Shown one piece after another: positions 1 through 8,292 of a stretch of DNA of 64,000 nt. How positions within the stretch are numbered: the stretch's first letter is position 1; every line of letters starts with the position of its first letter. Location of the stretch: contig NZ_CP095412.1 of assembly GCF_023016265.1 (NCBI RefSeq), positions 2,852,001-2,916,000 of the forward strand, read 5' to 3'. This DNA comes from Blastococcus sp. PRF04-17. Its GTDB lineage: Bacteria; Actinomycetota; Actinomycetes; Mycobacteriales; Geodermatophilaceae. The translations under genes were made by a program, and so were the position numbers. The notes under the pieces were generated by a model that worked only from the letters and a program-made list of their open reading frames with translations, made no database searches and had not been told where the DNA came from.

Positions 1-485
1 ACCGCAACTTCCACCGCCGGCAGGCTGACGTCGCCTACCTGCGGCTGGACTTCCAGCGGACCGACGTGCAGGCGTTCGTGCACGTCAGCTGGCTCAGCCC
101 GCAGAAGGTCCGGCAGGTGACCGTGGTCGGCGAGAAGATGATGGCCGTCTACGACGACCTCTCGGACAACGAGCGCATCCGGATCTACGACATCGGCGTC
201 GACCTGGAGACGATCGACGACCCGCTCAACGCCCACGGGCACCCGGTCTCCTACCGCACCGGTGACATCCGGTCGCCCTACATCCCGTTCCAGGAGCCGC
301 TGCTGCTCCAGGACCGCCACTTCGTCGACTGCGTGCGCAACGGAACCCGGCCCGACACCCCCGGTGAGCGGGGACTGGACGTGGTGCGCACGCTGACGGC
401 CACGGACGCCGTGGCGGCGAGCTCGGCGGTCGCCCCCAACTTCGTCGCGCCGATGACGCCGTCGACCACGTCGATCGCGTCGTGA
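1..485 (+). CDS. Gfo/Idh/MocA-family sugar dehydrogenase, C-terminal part
   Basis: The frame is open from base 3, so the start lies before the window. The visible ~160 residues match the C-terminal substrate domain of NAD(P)-dependent Gfo/Idh/MocA oxidoreductases: a beta-strand-rich segment (VSWLSPQKVRQVTVVGEKMM), a strand reading IRIYDIGVD, and the late FVDCVRNGTRPDTPGERGLD stretch that closes the domain. The Rossmann half is missing. Such enzymes oxidise nucleotide sugars, for example at C3 of UDP-GlcNAc uronic acids, and the following initiating sugar transferase fits polysaccharide precursor synthesis. The exact substrate cannot be read from this fragment. Confidence 0.8.
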   Translation, partial: RNFHRRQADVAYLRLDFQRTDVQAFVHVSWLSPQKVRQVTVVGEKMMAVYDDLSDNERIRIYDIGVDLETIDDPLNAHGHPVSYRTGDIRSPYIPFQEPLLLQDRHFVDCVRNGTRPDTPGERGLDVVRTLTATDAVAASSAVAPNFVAPMTPSTTSIAS

Positions 486-510
486 GCCGGGAGGCGCGGG
501 AGGAACGACG

Positions 511-1146
511 ATGACGACGCCCGAGCCCGCCGCGGCCCGCGTGGCCCGGCGCCTCCTGGACCTCGTCGTCTCCTCGGCGCTGCTGGTGCTGTCCGCGCCC
601 CTCACGGTCGGCCTGGCGGCGTGGATCCGGCTGGACAGCCCCGGGCCGGCGGTGTTCCGGCAGGAGCGCGTGGGCCGAGGGCGGGTGCCGTTCGTGCTCT
701 ACAAGTTCCGCTCCATGCGGAACGAGGGCGACGACGCGGCGCTCCGGGCGCTGATCGCCGCGGAGATCGCCGGCACGGACACCCGGCAGGACGGCAGCAC
801 CAAGCTCGCCGACCGCCGGATCACCCGACCCGGACGGTTCCTGCGCCGCACCAGCCTCGACGAGCTGCCCCAGCTGTGGAACGTCCTCCGCGGCGACATG
901 ACCTTGGTCGGCCCGCGCCCCTGCCTGCCGTGGGAGGCCGACCTGTTCCCGCCCGAGTACCAGCAGCGCTTCGCCGTGCCCCCCGGTCTGACCGGCCTGT
1001 GGCAGGTGCGGGGCCGCAGCACGCTCGGCTCGCTGGACATGCTCCGCCTCGACCTGGAGTACGTCCGCAGCCGCACCCTCCGCGGAGACCTGGCGATCCT
1101 GCTGCGCACCGTGCCGGCCCTGCTCCGTGGCGACGGTGCGCGGTGA
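511..1146 (+). CDS. Initiating sugar-1-phosphate transferase (WcaJ/PglC type)
   Basis: A 211-residue polyprenyl-phosphate sugar-1-phosphate transferase of the short, monotopic type. One hydrophobic segment at about residues 17-37 precedes the catalytic region. Seen: FRQERVGRGRVPFVLYKFRS (about 49-68), [19 protein letters not shown] (about 112-130), VGPRP, and GLTGLWQVRGRS near 160. The family transfers a sugar phosphate from a UDP-sugar to undecaprenyl phosphate at the inner membrane face, starting a repeat unit. It follows the sugar dehydrogenase by 25 bp and its TGA overlaps the next GTG (GTGA). A second, longer transferase lies at 23088-24647, so the region may make more than one glycan. 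Confidence 0.9.
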   Translation: MTTPEPAAARVARRLLDLVVSSALLVLSAPLTVGLAAWIRLDSPGPAVFRQERVGRGRVPFVLYKFRSMRNEGDDAALRALIAAEIAGTDTRQDGSTKLADRRITRPGRFLRRTSLDELPQLWNVLRGDMTLVGPRPCLPWEADLFPPEYQQRFAVPPGLTGLWQVRGRSTLGSLDMLRLDLEYVRSRTLRGDLAILLRTVPALLRGDGAR

Positions 1147-2185
1147 CGAGCTCGGTCCGCACGGTCGACCCGCGCACCGATCCGGCCTGGCGAGCCCTCG
1201 CCACCGGACCGGGCGGGAGCCTGTTCACGTCACCCCCGTGGATCACCGCCGTCTGCGACACCTACGGCTTCACCCCCGACGCCCGTGTGCTCATCGGTGC
1301 CGACGGCCGGGCCGAGGCGGGTCTGGCCTGGACCGACGTCAGGGACCTGCGCGGCGAGCGGCGCCTGGCGCTGCCCTTCTGCGACCGGGCGGACCCCGTC
1401 GTCGCCGACCTCGACCAGTGGAGGGCGGTGTCGGCCGACGCGCTGGCCGGGGACCTGCCCTTCACCCTCCGCGCGCTGGCCGGTTCCCCCGCCGCCGCCG
1501 ATCCCCGGTTCACCGTGACCGGGGAGGCGGCCTGGCACCGCACCTCGTTGCAGGCCGCCCCCGACAACCTGTTCCGCTCCTTCCGACCGGAGACCCGCCG
1601 CAACATCGCCAAGGCCGAGCGCTCCGGGGTCGAGGTGGTGCTCAGCGCCGACGCCGACGCGGTCGCCGTCATGCACGGCCTGCACGTGGGCCTGCGCAAG
1701 CGCAAGTACCGCCTGCTGGCCCAGCCGCAGGAGCTCTTCGACCGGATCCACAGGCCTTCGCCCCCGACGACGGCGTCCGCACCGCCCTGGCGCTGGTCGA
1801 CGGGGTGCCCGTCGCCGGGGCGCTGTACCTGGTGTGGCAGGACACCGTCTACTACAAGTTCGGGGCCTCGCAGGCCGAGCACCTGCACCTGCGACCCAAC
1901 GACGCCCTGCACTGGGCGCTGATCCAGTGGGCCGCCGGACGTGGTCTGCGGTGGCTGGACTGGGGGCTGTCCGACCTCGACCAGCCGGGGCTGGTGGCCT
2001 ACAAGCGCAAGTGGGCCGCACAGGAGAGCCGCATCCAGACCCTGAACGCCGGCGGGCCGCCCCACGGCCGCCGGGACGACGTCGAGGAGACCCTCCGGCA
2101 GATGACGACGCTGTTGACCGACCCGGCCGTGCCCGACGCCGTGACCGCGCAGGCGGGCGCCGCCCTCTACCGGTACTTCTGCTGA
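1143..2185 (+). CDS. FemAB/GNAT-like acyltransferase, apparent frameshift near 1753
   Basis: Starts at GTG 1143, overlapping the previous stop by 4 bp. The first frame reads to about 1753 (including SFRPETRRNIAKAERSGVEV and GLRKRKYRLLAQPQELFDRI) and the second frame continues to 2185 (AFAPDDGVRTALALVDGVPV, YYKFGASQAEHLHLRPNDAL, LDWGLSDLDQPGLVAYKRKW). One extra G in the GG at 1753-1754 joins them into a normal ~347-residue protein. The pattern is that of the FemAB/BioF2-like GNAT family (peptidoglycan-bridge type aminoacyl or acyl transferases) common in exopolysaccharide loci. The substrate is unknown. Whether the break is real or a consensus error cannot be decided here. Confidence 0.75.
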
Positions 2186-2187
2186 CC

Positions 2188-3351
2188 GTGGAGGCACGGG
2201 TGGAGGAAGGGCGGCTCCTGACCGTCGGCGGTGATCCGGGCGGCACGCGCCTGGAGGCATGGGACCGGTTGGTGCGGTCGTGCCCGACGGCCGACGTCGC
2301 CCAGCTGTCGGCCTGGGCGCGGGTCCGCTCGCAGGCCGGCTACCGCGCCCGGTACGTCCTCGTCGAGGAGTCCGGGGAGGTGGTCGGTGGCGCCCAGGTG
2401 CTCGTGCGGCGGCTGCCTCTCGTCGGGGAGATCGGCTACGTCCCCTACGGCCCGCTGGTCGCCCCGGGAGTCGCGGGCCGGGCCGAGGTCGCCGACGCCG
2501 TCGCGCGGGGCCTGCGCGACCTGGCGGTCCGCCACACCCGGATGCTGTTCGTCCAGCCCCCCGAGGACGGGGAGGACGTCGCCGGGGCGCTGCGGCACGC
2601 CGGATTCCGGCCCTCCGCAGCCGAGGTGGCGCCCCGGGCGTCGGTGCACGTCGACCTCACCGCCGACGAGGAGCGACTGCGCCGCGGACTCAGTCGCCGG
2701 TTGCAGCAGTGGACGCGAGTGTGGGGCAAGCGGGGGGTCACGGTCCGGCAGGGCGACAGCACGGACCTGCCCCTGCTCGCCGATCTGCTCGCCCAGACAG
2801 CCGAGCACCAGGGGTTCACCCCGTTCGGGCTCGACTACCTGCAGGTGATGCACCGTGAGCTCGCCGCCGACGGGCACCTCGCCGCCTTCGTCGGCGAGGT
2901 GGACGGTCGGCCGGTCGCCATGTGCCTGCTGACCGGCTGCGGTTCGGTGCTCCGCTCGCGGCTGATGGGCCTCGACCGCAGCGACCAGGCTTCGCGTCTC
3001 AACGTGTCGGCCGCGGTCTTCTGGACGGCGATGCTCTGGGGCAGGAGCGCCGGTTACCGCTGGTTCGACTTCGGCGGCCTGCTGCCCGAGTCGGTGCCGG
3101 CCGTGCTCGGCCCGCAGCCTCCGCGGCCCGACGACCTCGCCGGCATGGACCGGTACAAGCTCCGGTTCGGGGGCTCGCCGTACCTGTGCCCGGAACCTTT
3201 GGAGCTCATCCCGTCACCGCTGGTCCGCAGGGCCTACGACCTCGCCCGCGGGTCGTCGGCGGGGTCGCGCCTGCTCGCGACGGCTCAGCGCGCGGCCCGG
3301 GCAGGGGCGGTCCTGCGGCCCGGCCTTGCTCGACGGCGGAGGCAACCATGA
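2188..3351 (+). CDS. FemAB-like GNAT transferase
   Basis: A ~387-residue protein starting at GTG 2188, 2 bp after the previous stop (GTG 2200 is an alternative). Two GNAT-like halves are visible: an N-terminal half with YVLVEESGEVVGGAQVLVRR and IGYVPYGPLVAPGV, and a C-terminal half with LRRGLSRRLQQWTRVWGKRG, FVGEVDGRPVAMCLLTG, and WFDFGGLLPES followed by DRYKLRFGG. The closing 'GG...YKLRFGG' pattern is typical of lipid II:glycine-glycyltransferase/FemAB relatives. It is adjacent to a second member of the family, so the two may modify the same glycan or peptide. The stop overlaps the next ATG (ATGA). Confidence 0.8.
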   Translation: MEARVEEGRLLTVGGDPGGTRLEAWDRLVRSCPTADVAQLSAWARVRSQAGYRARYVLVEESGEVVGGAQVLVRRLPLVGEIGYVPYGPLVAPGVAGRAEVADAVARGLRDLAVRHTRMLFVQPPEDGEDVAGALRHAGFRPSAAEVAPRASVHVDLTADEERLRRGLSRRLQQWTRVWGKRGVTVRQGDSTDLPLLADLLAQTAEHQGFTPFGLDYLQVMHRELAADGHLAAFVGEVDGRPVAMCLLTGCGSVLRSRLMGLDRSDQASRLNVSAAVFWTAMLWGRSAGYRWFDFGGLLPESVPAVLGPQPPRPDDLAGMDRYKLRFGGSPYLCPEPLELIPSPLVRRAYDLARGSSAGSRLLATAQRAARAGAVLRPGLARRRRQP

Positions 3352-4025
3352 TCAAGTTGGTGTTCGCGACGCTCGTGAAGCCGCCGTACGTGCGGATTCG
3401 CGGGGCGGTGCAGACGGCGATGTTCGACCGGCGCTACGGCGTCGAGACCGAGGGCCTGGTCAGCACCGCGGACGCCGGGGTGACCGATCCGCACAGCATG
3501 CACTACCTACCCGCCGGCGTGCTGAGCCTGCGCCGCATCCTCCCGCCCAGCAGCGTGGGGCCCGACGACGTCTTCGTCGACTTCGGCTCCGGCAAGGGGC
3601 GGATCGTCCTGCAGGCGGCCCTGCACTATCCGTTCCGGGCGGTGTACGGCGTCGAGCTGTCCGAGTCGCTGCACACGGTGGCCGAGCGGAACGTGGCCAC
3701 GCTGCGCGACCGCTTCCGGTGCCCCGAGGTGCATCTCCTCCAGGGTGACGCGCGCACCGTCGACCTGCCCGACGACGTCACCGTCGTCTACCTCTACAAC
3801 CCATTCCGCGGCGCCGTGTTCGCCGACGTCGTCGACCGCCTGATCGCCTCGGTGGACCGCAATCCGCGGCGCATGCGGATCGTCTACGGCAACCCCGAGG
3901 AGGAGGCGGCGCTGCTGGCCACCGGGCGGGTGCGGCTGCTGCGCGCAACCCGCGGCTGGCGTCCGAGCCGCGAGTGGTCACGGTCGAACTCGTTCCGGCT
4001 GTACGAGGTCACCCCCAGGAGCTGA
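3348..4025 (+). CDS. Class I SAM-dependent methyltransferase
   Basis: 225 residues from ATG 3348, with GGAGG at 3338-3342 and a 4-bp overlap with the previous gene. The SAM-binding core is clear: FVDFGSGKGRIVLQAAL (motif I, about residues 76-92), YGVELSES (acidic end of strand 2), LLQGDARTVDLPDDVTVVYL, and YLYNPF in the motif-IV position. The methyl acceptor cannot be read from sequence. As the last gene of a sugar-transferase/FemAB operon it may methylate a sugar of the surface glycan. The gene converges with 4037-5421 with only 11 bp between the stops. Confidence 0.85.
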   Translation: MIKLVFATLVKPPYVRIRGAVQTAMFDRRYGVETEGLVSTADAGVTDPHSMHYLPAGVLSLRRILPPSSVGPDDVFVDFGSGKGRIVLQAALHYPFRAVYGVELSESLHTVAERNVATLRDRFRCPEVHLLQGDARTVDLPDDVTVVYLYNPFRGAVFADVVDRLIASVDRNPRRMRIVYGNPEEEAALLATGRVRLLRATRGWRPSREWSRSNSFRLYEVTPRS

Positions 4026-4036
4026 GGGACGGCGGG

Positions 4037-5421
4037 TCAGCGCCCCTTGTCCTTCTTGGCCTTATCGGCCTTCTCTTTGTCGGCCTTCTCTTTGTCGGCC
4101 TTCTCTTTGTCGGCCTTCTCTTTGTCGGCCTTGGCCTTGTCCGCTTTCTCCTTGTCGGCCTTGGCCTTGTCCGCTTTCGCCTTGTCGGCCTTGGCCTTGT
4201 CCGCTTTCGCCTTGTCGGCCTTGGCCTTGTCCGCCTTGGCCTTGTCCGCCTTGGCCTTGTCCGCCTTGGCCTTGTCCGCCTTCTCCTTCTCCGCCTTCTC
4301 CTGCTTGGCCTTCTCCTCGTCGGCCGTGTTCGGCCGCGGCGCCGGCTGGGGTGCGGGCTGAGGTGCGGGCTGCGGCGCCGGCCGAGGTGCGGGCTGTGCC
4401 CCCGGCTGCGTCCCAGGTTGTGCCCCCGGCTGCGTCCCAGGTTGTGCCCCCGGCTGCGTTCCCGGCTGCGTCCCCGGTCGGGGCGCGGGCTGGGGTGCCG
4501 ATCCGGGCGAGCCGGCGCCCGGCGAACCGCCCTGCGCGGGGGCGCGGTCGGGGCCTGCGGCCCGGCACCCGCCCCGGGGTGCGACGCGCCCCCACGGGAC
4601 CCGGCCACGGCCGACCGCACCGCGTGCACCGAGCTCTCGACGAGGATCACGGGGAACAGCGCCGTGGACGAGGGCTCATCCGGCACTGCTCCGGGCAGCG
4701 CGGCCTGGGTGAGCACGACCGACCGCCGCCCCGAGTCGTCCAGGTCCGGCGCGCTGCTCTCCGCCCACTGCCCCCACAGCTCGCGGTCCAGCGCGACCGG
4801 CAGCACCGCGTCGGTCTGGGCGTCGCCGAGCAGCCCGCTCACCGTCTCGGTCACGGCCCGGGCGGTCAGCACGTCGCAGGCCGTGGCCTGGAGCCAGTTC
4901 TGGTCCTCGTGGCAGGCCGCCCGCTCCTCGACCGCCGGAGCCAGCTCGCGCACCAGCCCGGCGAACGTCTCGTAGACCGCCGAGCGCCCCTGGCCCGCCG
5001 GCCGGCTCGGCAGGAACGTCCGCAGTGAGTCGGCCATGGCCGAGGCGATCCGCGGTTCGGCGGTCGACAGCACGACCGCCGCCGGCCCGTCGGTGAGCGG
5101 CCACCGGACGACGTCCCCGGGCAGCAGGGTGACGTCGGCCTCGACCACCAGCCGGACCAGCGTCGAGCGCGGCCCGTCGGCCTGCCGCGCGAAGACCGGC
5201 GCACCGGTGCCGTCGGCCTCCGCCACCACCGGGAAGTCGAGGCCGTTGCGGAGCACGATCGTCCGACCGTCGACGCACGCCTCGAGCGCGAAGTTCGACG
5301 GCACCTGGCCGCGCACGTCGTCGTACCTGCAGAGGTCCGGCGCCGGCCCGGCGGCAGCGGAGCCCGGCACCCCGAGCAGGACCACCGCACCGGCCAGCGC
5401 CCAGGCCGCGACGCGCCTCAT
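4037..5421 (-). CDS. Secreted protein with Pro/Gln linker and Lys-rich ADKAK repeat tail, apparent frameshift
   Basis: A signal peptide (MRRVAAWALAGAVVLLGV, cut near AAA-GP) is followed by a ~230-residue domain I do not recognise, with cysteines in DLCRYDD, EACVDG, RAACHED and ATACDV that could form disulfides. In the first frame the protein then turns into Arg-rich nonsense. Adding one G to the five-G run at 4538-4542 restores a natural continuation: PTAP-type linker, several (G)TQPGAQP units, PAPQPAPRPN, then about 15 copies of the pentapeptide ADK(A/E)K, ending KKDKGR and TGA at 4037. The ATG overlaps the stop of the lipoprotein gene 5418-5882, so the two are probably co-translated. Role unknown; a polycationic tail could bind anionic wall polymers (inference). 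Confidence 0.65.
4048..4290 (-). repeat. 15-bp tandem repeat encoding ADK(A/E)K
   Basis: About 15 adjacent 15-bp units, each coding Ala-Asp-Lys-Ala/Glu-Lys in the frame that ends at 4037. Synonymous third-base changes (GCC/GCG, AAG/AAA) make two visible sub-types that alternate, suggesting expansion by recombination of larger blocks. On the plus strand the same bases read as an artificial Leu/Phe-rich hydrophobic ORF. Confidence 0.85.
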
Positions 5422-5882
5422 GTCGGGAACTCGCAGATCGGCTGCGCCGCCCGGCCGACGTCGGACAGCCCGTCGGCGATCCGGTCGGTCGACTCCTCGT
5501 CCAGCGGCCCCGAGGCGGCCAGGGACAGCGCCTGGACCAGTTCGTCGAGAGCGCCCGCCAGCTCACCGTGCCCGCCCTCCGCCCGGACGGCGTCCCGGAC
5601 GTCGCGGAGCTCGCCGGCGCTGCGGCTGAGCCGCCAGGCCTGCTGGGTGTCGGCGGGGTCGTCCAGCAGCACACCGACGGCGTCGGGGATCTGTTCGACG
5701 TGCTCGGTGGCGGCGAGCGTCGTGCAGAACTCGGGTGCGCCGGCCGGGGGCTGCCAGTCGGAGAGGCCGGCGACCGCCGGCTCGGTGTCGCCGCGCTCGG
5801 TCGCGGGCGCCTCGGACGACCCGGTGCAGCCGGCCACCAGAAGGCAGGCTGACGCCGCGACCGTCACTCCCCGCAGCCGCAT
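5418..5882 (-). CDS. Small lipoprotein of unknown function
   Basis: 154 residues beginning with a lipoprotein signal: MRLRG, a hydrophobic stretch, and the lipobox LVAGC at about residues 15-19. A Ser/Thr/Glu-rich spacer precedes a mainly helical domain (TEHVEQIPDAVGVLLDDPAD, LVQALSLAASG) ending in PICEFPT. I do not recognise the family. Its stop overlaps the ATG of the repeat-tailed secreted protein by 4 bp, so the pair is likely one transcription unit, exported together and acting at the cell envelope. Confidence 0.7.
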   Translation of the reverse strand: MRLRGVTVAASACLLVAGCTGSSEAPATERGDTEPAVAGLSDWQPPAGAPEFCTTLAATEHVEQIPDAVGVLLDDPADTQQAWRLSRSAGELRDVRDAVRAEGGHGELAGALDELVQALSLAASGPLDEESTDRIADGLSDVGRAAQPICEFPT

Positions 5883-5924
5883 GAGGCGAAGCTAGGGGCT
5901 CGCGCGGCGTTCCGCAGCTCCAGT

Positions 5925-7172
5925 TCACCCGGTCGACGGAATCGGGGGCCAGGAGGCGTCACCCTCCGTCACCACCGGCTTCCCGAGCAGGCGGTCGTAG
6001 GCGGCCAGGTAGGTCCGCTTCTGGGCCTCCCAGGTCAGTGACCGGCAGCGCTCCCGCGCCGCGGCGACCAGCGACCGGCGGCGCTCCGGGTCGTCGTGGA
6101 GGGCGACCAGTGCCTCGGCCAGGCTCTCCGCCGAGCCCGGCTCGAAGTACTGCACCGCGTCGTCGCCGAGGTAGCGGGCGGTCGACCGCAACCGGCTGGC
6201 GACGACCGGCAGGTCGAAGAGCACGTACTCGTACATCTTGTTCGTGTGCACGAGGTGCGAGTACGGCGAGCCCTTCTGCGCCACGACTCCGACGTCGGCA
6301 CGCTGCAGCTCACCGACCAGGGTGGGCATGTCCACCCAGCCCAGGTACTGCACCCGGTCGGCCACACCTTCGGCCTCGATGAGCCGCTGCAGCTCGTCGA
6401 CGTAGTCCCCGGTCCCGGTGATCCGCAGTCGCAGGTCCGGCAGCCGATCGGCGGTCATCGCCACCGCCCGCAGCATCAGGTCGTGGCCGTAGCGGTCGTC
6501 GACCAGGCCGTGGCAGACGGCGGTGAAGTACCGCGGGTCGGGCCGGGCGTCGTCGGTGCGGTGCTCGAGCAGGTGCCGCGCGTCGGGGCCGTTGAGCACC
6601 ACCACGATCTTGTCCGGGTCGGCGCCGCGGCCGACGTAGACCTCCTTGAGGTCCTCGGTCACCGTGAACGCCAGATCGACGTAGCGCAGGGCCGCCTGCT
6701 CCACCCACTGCAGCACGCGCCCCAGCCGCCGGGAGCCGTACTTCGTCTCGCCCAGTTCGGGCGTCGGCTCCTTCATGAACGCGATCGCCTTGGCACCCAG
6801 CAGCCGCGGCACGAGCGCGGTGAACGCCAGGATGTCGGGCATCGAGTTGGCCTGCACCGCGACGAAGGGCCGCTGCAGGTGCAGCTTGGCCACCGTGACC
6901 GTCGCGGCGAGGAAGAAGCCCAGGTAGTCCAGCACGTAGTTCAGCGGGCCGCCGCGGCGCCGGCGCAGCGGCAGCCGGTGCAGCGTCACGCCGCCGTCGA
7001 CCTCCACCGCGGGGGTGCCCGGCTCGCGCAGGCAGACGATGTCGACGTCGAAGCCGGCGTCCCGCAGGGCCTCGGCCTCCCGCCGCAGGGAGAGCTCGTA
7101 GTAGTCGCGCTGCCGCACCAGGCAGACCCGGCCCCGGCCGCTCGTGGGGTCAGGAGCCCGTCGCAGCCGCAT
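5925..7172 (-). CDS. Glycosyltransferase family 4
   Basis: 415 residues with GT-B architecture: an N-terminal acceptor domain (VCLVRQRDYYELSLRREAEA, then a MPDILAFTALVPRLLGAKAI stretch) and a C-terminal nucleotide-sugar domain containing VVVLNGPDARH, LRLRITGTGDYVDELQ, YLGWVDMPTLVGELQRADVG and NKMYEYVLFDLPVVASRL. The EX7E-like region is the GT4 signature in which the retaining enzyme binds the donor. It acts at the cytoplasmic face in polysaccharide assembly. The ATG lies 23 bp inside the end of the GH5 gene, indicating translational coupling. Donor and linkage are not predictable. Confidence 0.88.
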   Translation of the reverse strand: MRLRRAPDPTSGRGRVCLVRQRDYYELSLRREAEALRDAGFDVDIVCLREPGTPAVEVDGGVTLHRLPLRRRRGGPLNYVLDYLGFFLAATVTVAKLHLQRPFVAVQANSMPDILAFTALVPRLLGAKAIAFMKEPTPELGETKYGSRRLGRVLQWVEQAALRYVDLAFTVTEDLKEVYVGRGADPDKIVVVLNGPDARHLLEHRTDDARPDPRYFTAVCHGLVDDRYGHDLMLRAVAMTADRLPDLRLRITGTGDYVDELQRLIEAEGVADRVQYLGWVDMPTLVGELQRADVGVVAQKGSPYSHLVHTNKMYEYVLFDLPVVASRLRSTARYLGDDAVQYFEPGSAESLAEALVALHDDPERRRSLVAAARERCRSLTWEAQKRTYLAAYDRLLGKPVVTEGDASWPPIPSTG

Positions 7173-8292
7173 CGGCCACCTCCGTGTCGTAGCTGCGGCC
7201 GTAGTCCAGCCGCCAGTAGTGGTGCGCGGTGTAGCGCACCGCGCCGAGCGGGTCGTCGATCCACGCCCGTGGGTGCTGCTGAGCCCAGCCGCCCACGTGC
7301 GAGTACGCGTAGCCGGCGACCATGATCAGCGTGTCGTCGCCGGTGGCGCGGATCGCGTCGACGGCGTCCTGTGACGCCGCCTCCCACAGCCGGGCCGGCG
7401 GGAGCCCGTCGGCCGCGGGCATCCGGGCCGGCTCGTTCATCAGGTCGTAGGCCAGCACGCCGGGGACGTCGGCGAACGCCGTGCTCAGCCGGCGCCAGAG
7501 GTCGGCGAAGTCGGCGCGCGAGACCTGCGGGCTGCCGATCGGGCGGCGCACCCCGCGGCCGTCCTCGGCCAGGTGGTAGGCGCCGAAGTTGTGCACGTCG
7601 AGGACGACGCCGAGCCCGGCCTGGTGCGCCCGGCCGACGGCTGCGGTCAGCCGGGCGACCTCGCCGGCGTCGAGCTCGCCGCCCGGGCGCGGCTGTACCC
7701 GCTCCCAGCGGAAGGGCAGCCGGACGGTGTCCAGGCCCTGCTCGGCGAGGTAGTCGAAGGTCGCCTGCCCGTCGTAGTGCCAGTCGCGGCCGTAGGTGCC
7801 GGGGTTGTCGTTGGAGAAGTCGGTGACGTCCTCGGTGCTGCCGGCCGCGCCGAACTCGCCACCGGACACGTTCACCCCGCGCCGCAGGTCGGTGCGGCGG
7901 GCGTCCGCGCTGAAGAGTTCCCCGGACGGGCGGGCGACCGACACGGGACGGTCGTCCTCGGGGGCGACCCAGGGGCTGTAGTCGTAGTCGGTGCCCCACC
8001 ACTCGCCGGTGGCCCAGACGTCCACCCAGAGGCGGGCGCGTTCGGCGTCGGCCAGCCAGGCCCGGGCCAGGCGCAGCCAGCGCCCGTCGCCGTCCGACGG
8101 GATGCCGACCTCGCCGATGTAGCCCTGGGCGTCGTTCTCCTCGAGCCACGTGGTGAACTCGGCCAGGTCGTCGAGGACCTTGCGCTGCAGGGCGTCACCG
8201 GCGTGCGGCTGCCGCGCGTCGACGGCGTCCCCGCCGACGCCGGTGACCATCAGCGCGGCCACGACGGCCAGGACGACGACCCGGCTGGTCAC
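7150..8292 (-). CDS. Secreted GH5-type glycanase, apparently circularly permuted
   Basis: 380 residues from GTG 8292, with a hydrophobic export signal at about 5-20. GH5/cellulase motifs are all present but in rotated order. Residues ~35-90 carry what is normally the C-terminal end: FTTWLEENDAQGYIGEVGIP with the nucleophile Glu (about E61), then WVDVWATGEWWGTDYDYSPW. Residues ~130-380 carry what is normally the N-terminal part: RRGVNVSGGEFG, DTVRLPFRWERVQP, VVLDVHNFGAY, DLMNEPARMP with the acid/base Glu (about E287), and YTAHHYW at the end. It probably hydrolyses or trims the exported glycan outside the membrane. It overlaps the polymerase gene by 4 bp and the GT4 gene by 23 bp. Confidence 0.8.
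   Translation of the reverse strand: MTSRVVVLAVVAALMVTGVGGDAVDARQPHAGDALQRKVLDDLAEFTTWLEENDAQGYIGEVGIPSDGDGRWLRLARAWLADAERARLWVDVWATGEWWGTDYDYSPWVAPEDDRPVSVARPSGELFSADARRTDLRRGVNVSGGEFGAAGSTEDVTDFSNDNPGTYGRDWHYDGQATFDYLAEQGLDTVRLPFRWERVQPRPGGELDAGEVARLTAAVGRAHQAGLGVVLDVHNFGAYHLAEDGRGVRRPIGSPQVSRADFADLWRRLSTAFADVPGVLAYDLMNEPARMPAADGLPPARLWEAASQDAVDAIRATGDDTLIMVAGYAYSHVGGWAQQHPRAWIDDPLGAVRYTAHHYWRLDYGRSYDTEVADAAATGS

Noticed and set aside
4048-4290. Possible CRISPR-like array from evenly spaced repeats
   Set aside because: 15-bp units without spacers, explained as coding repeats. No other spaced direct repeats of CRISPR type were seen in the window.
3974-4975. Plus-strand ORF rich in LLFVGL/LVRLGL repeats, looking like a membrane protein
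   Set aside because: It is the reverse reading of the ADKAK repeat DNA; the minus strand has the signal peptide, stop and linked lipoprotein gene.
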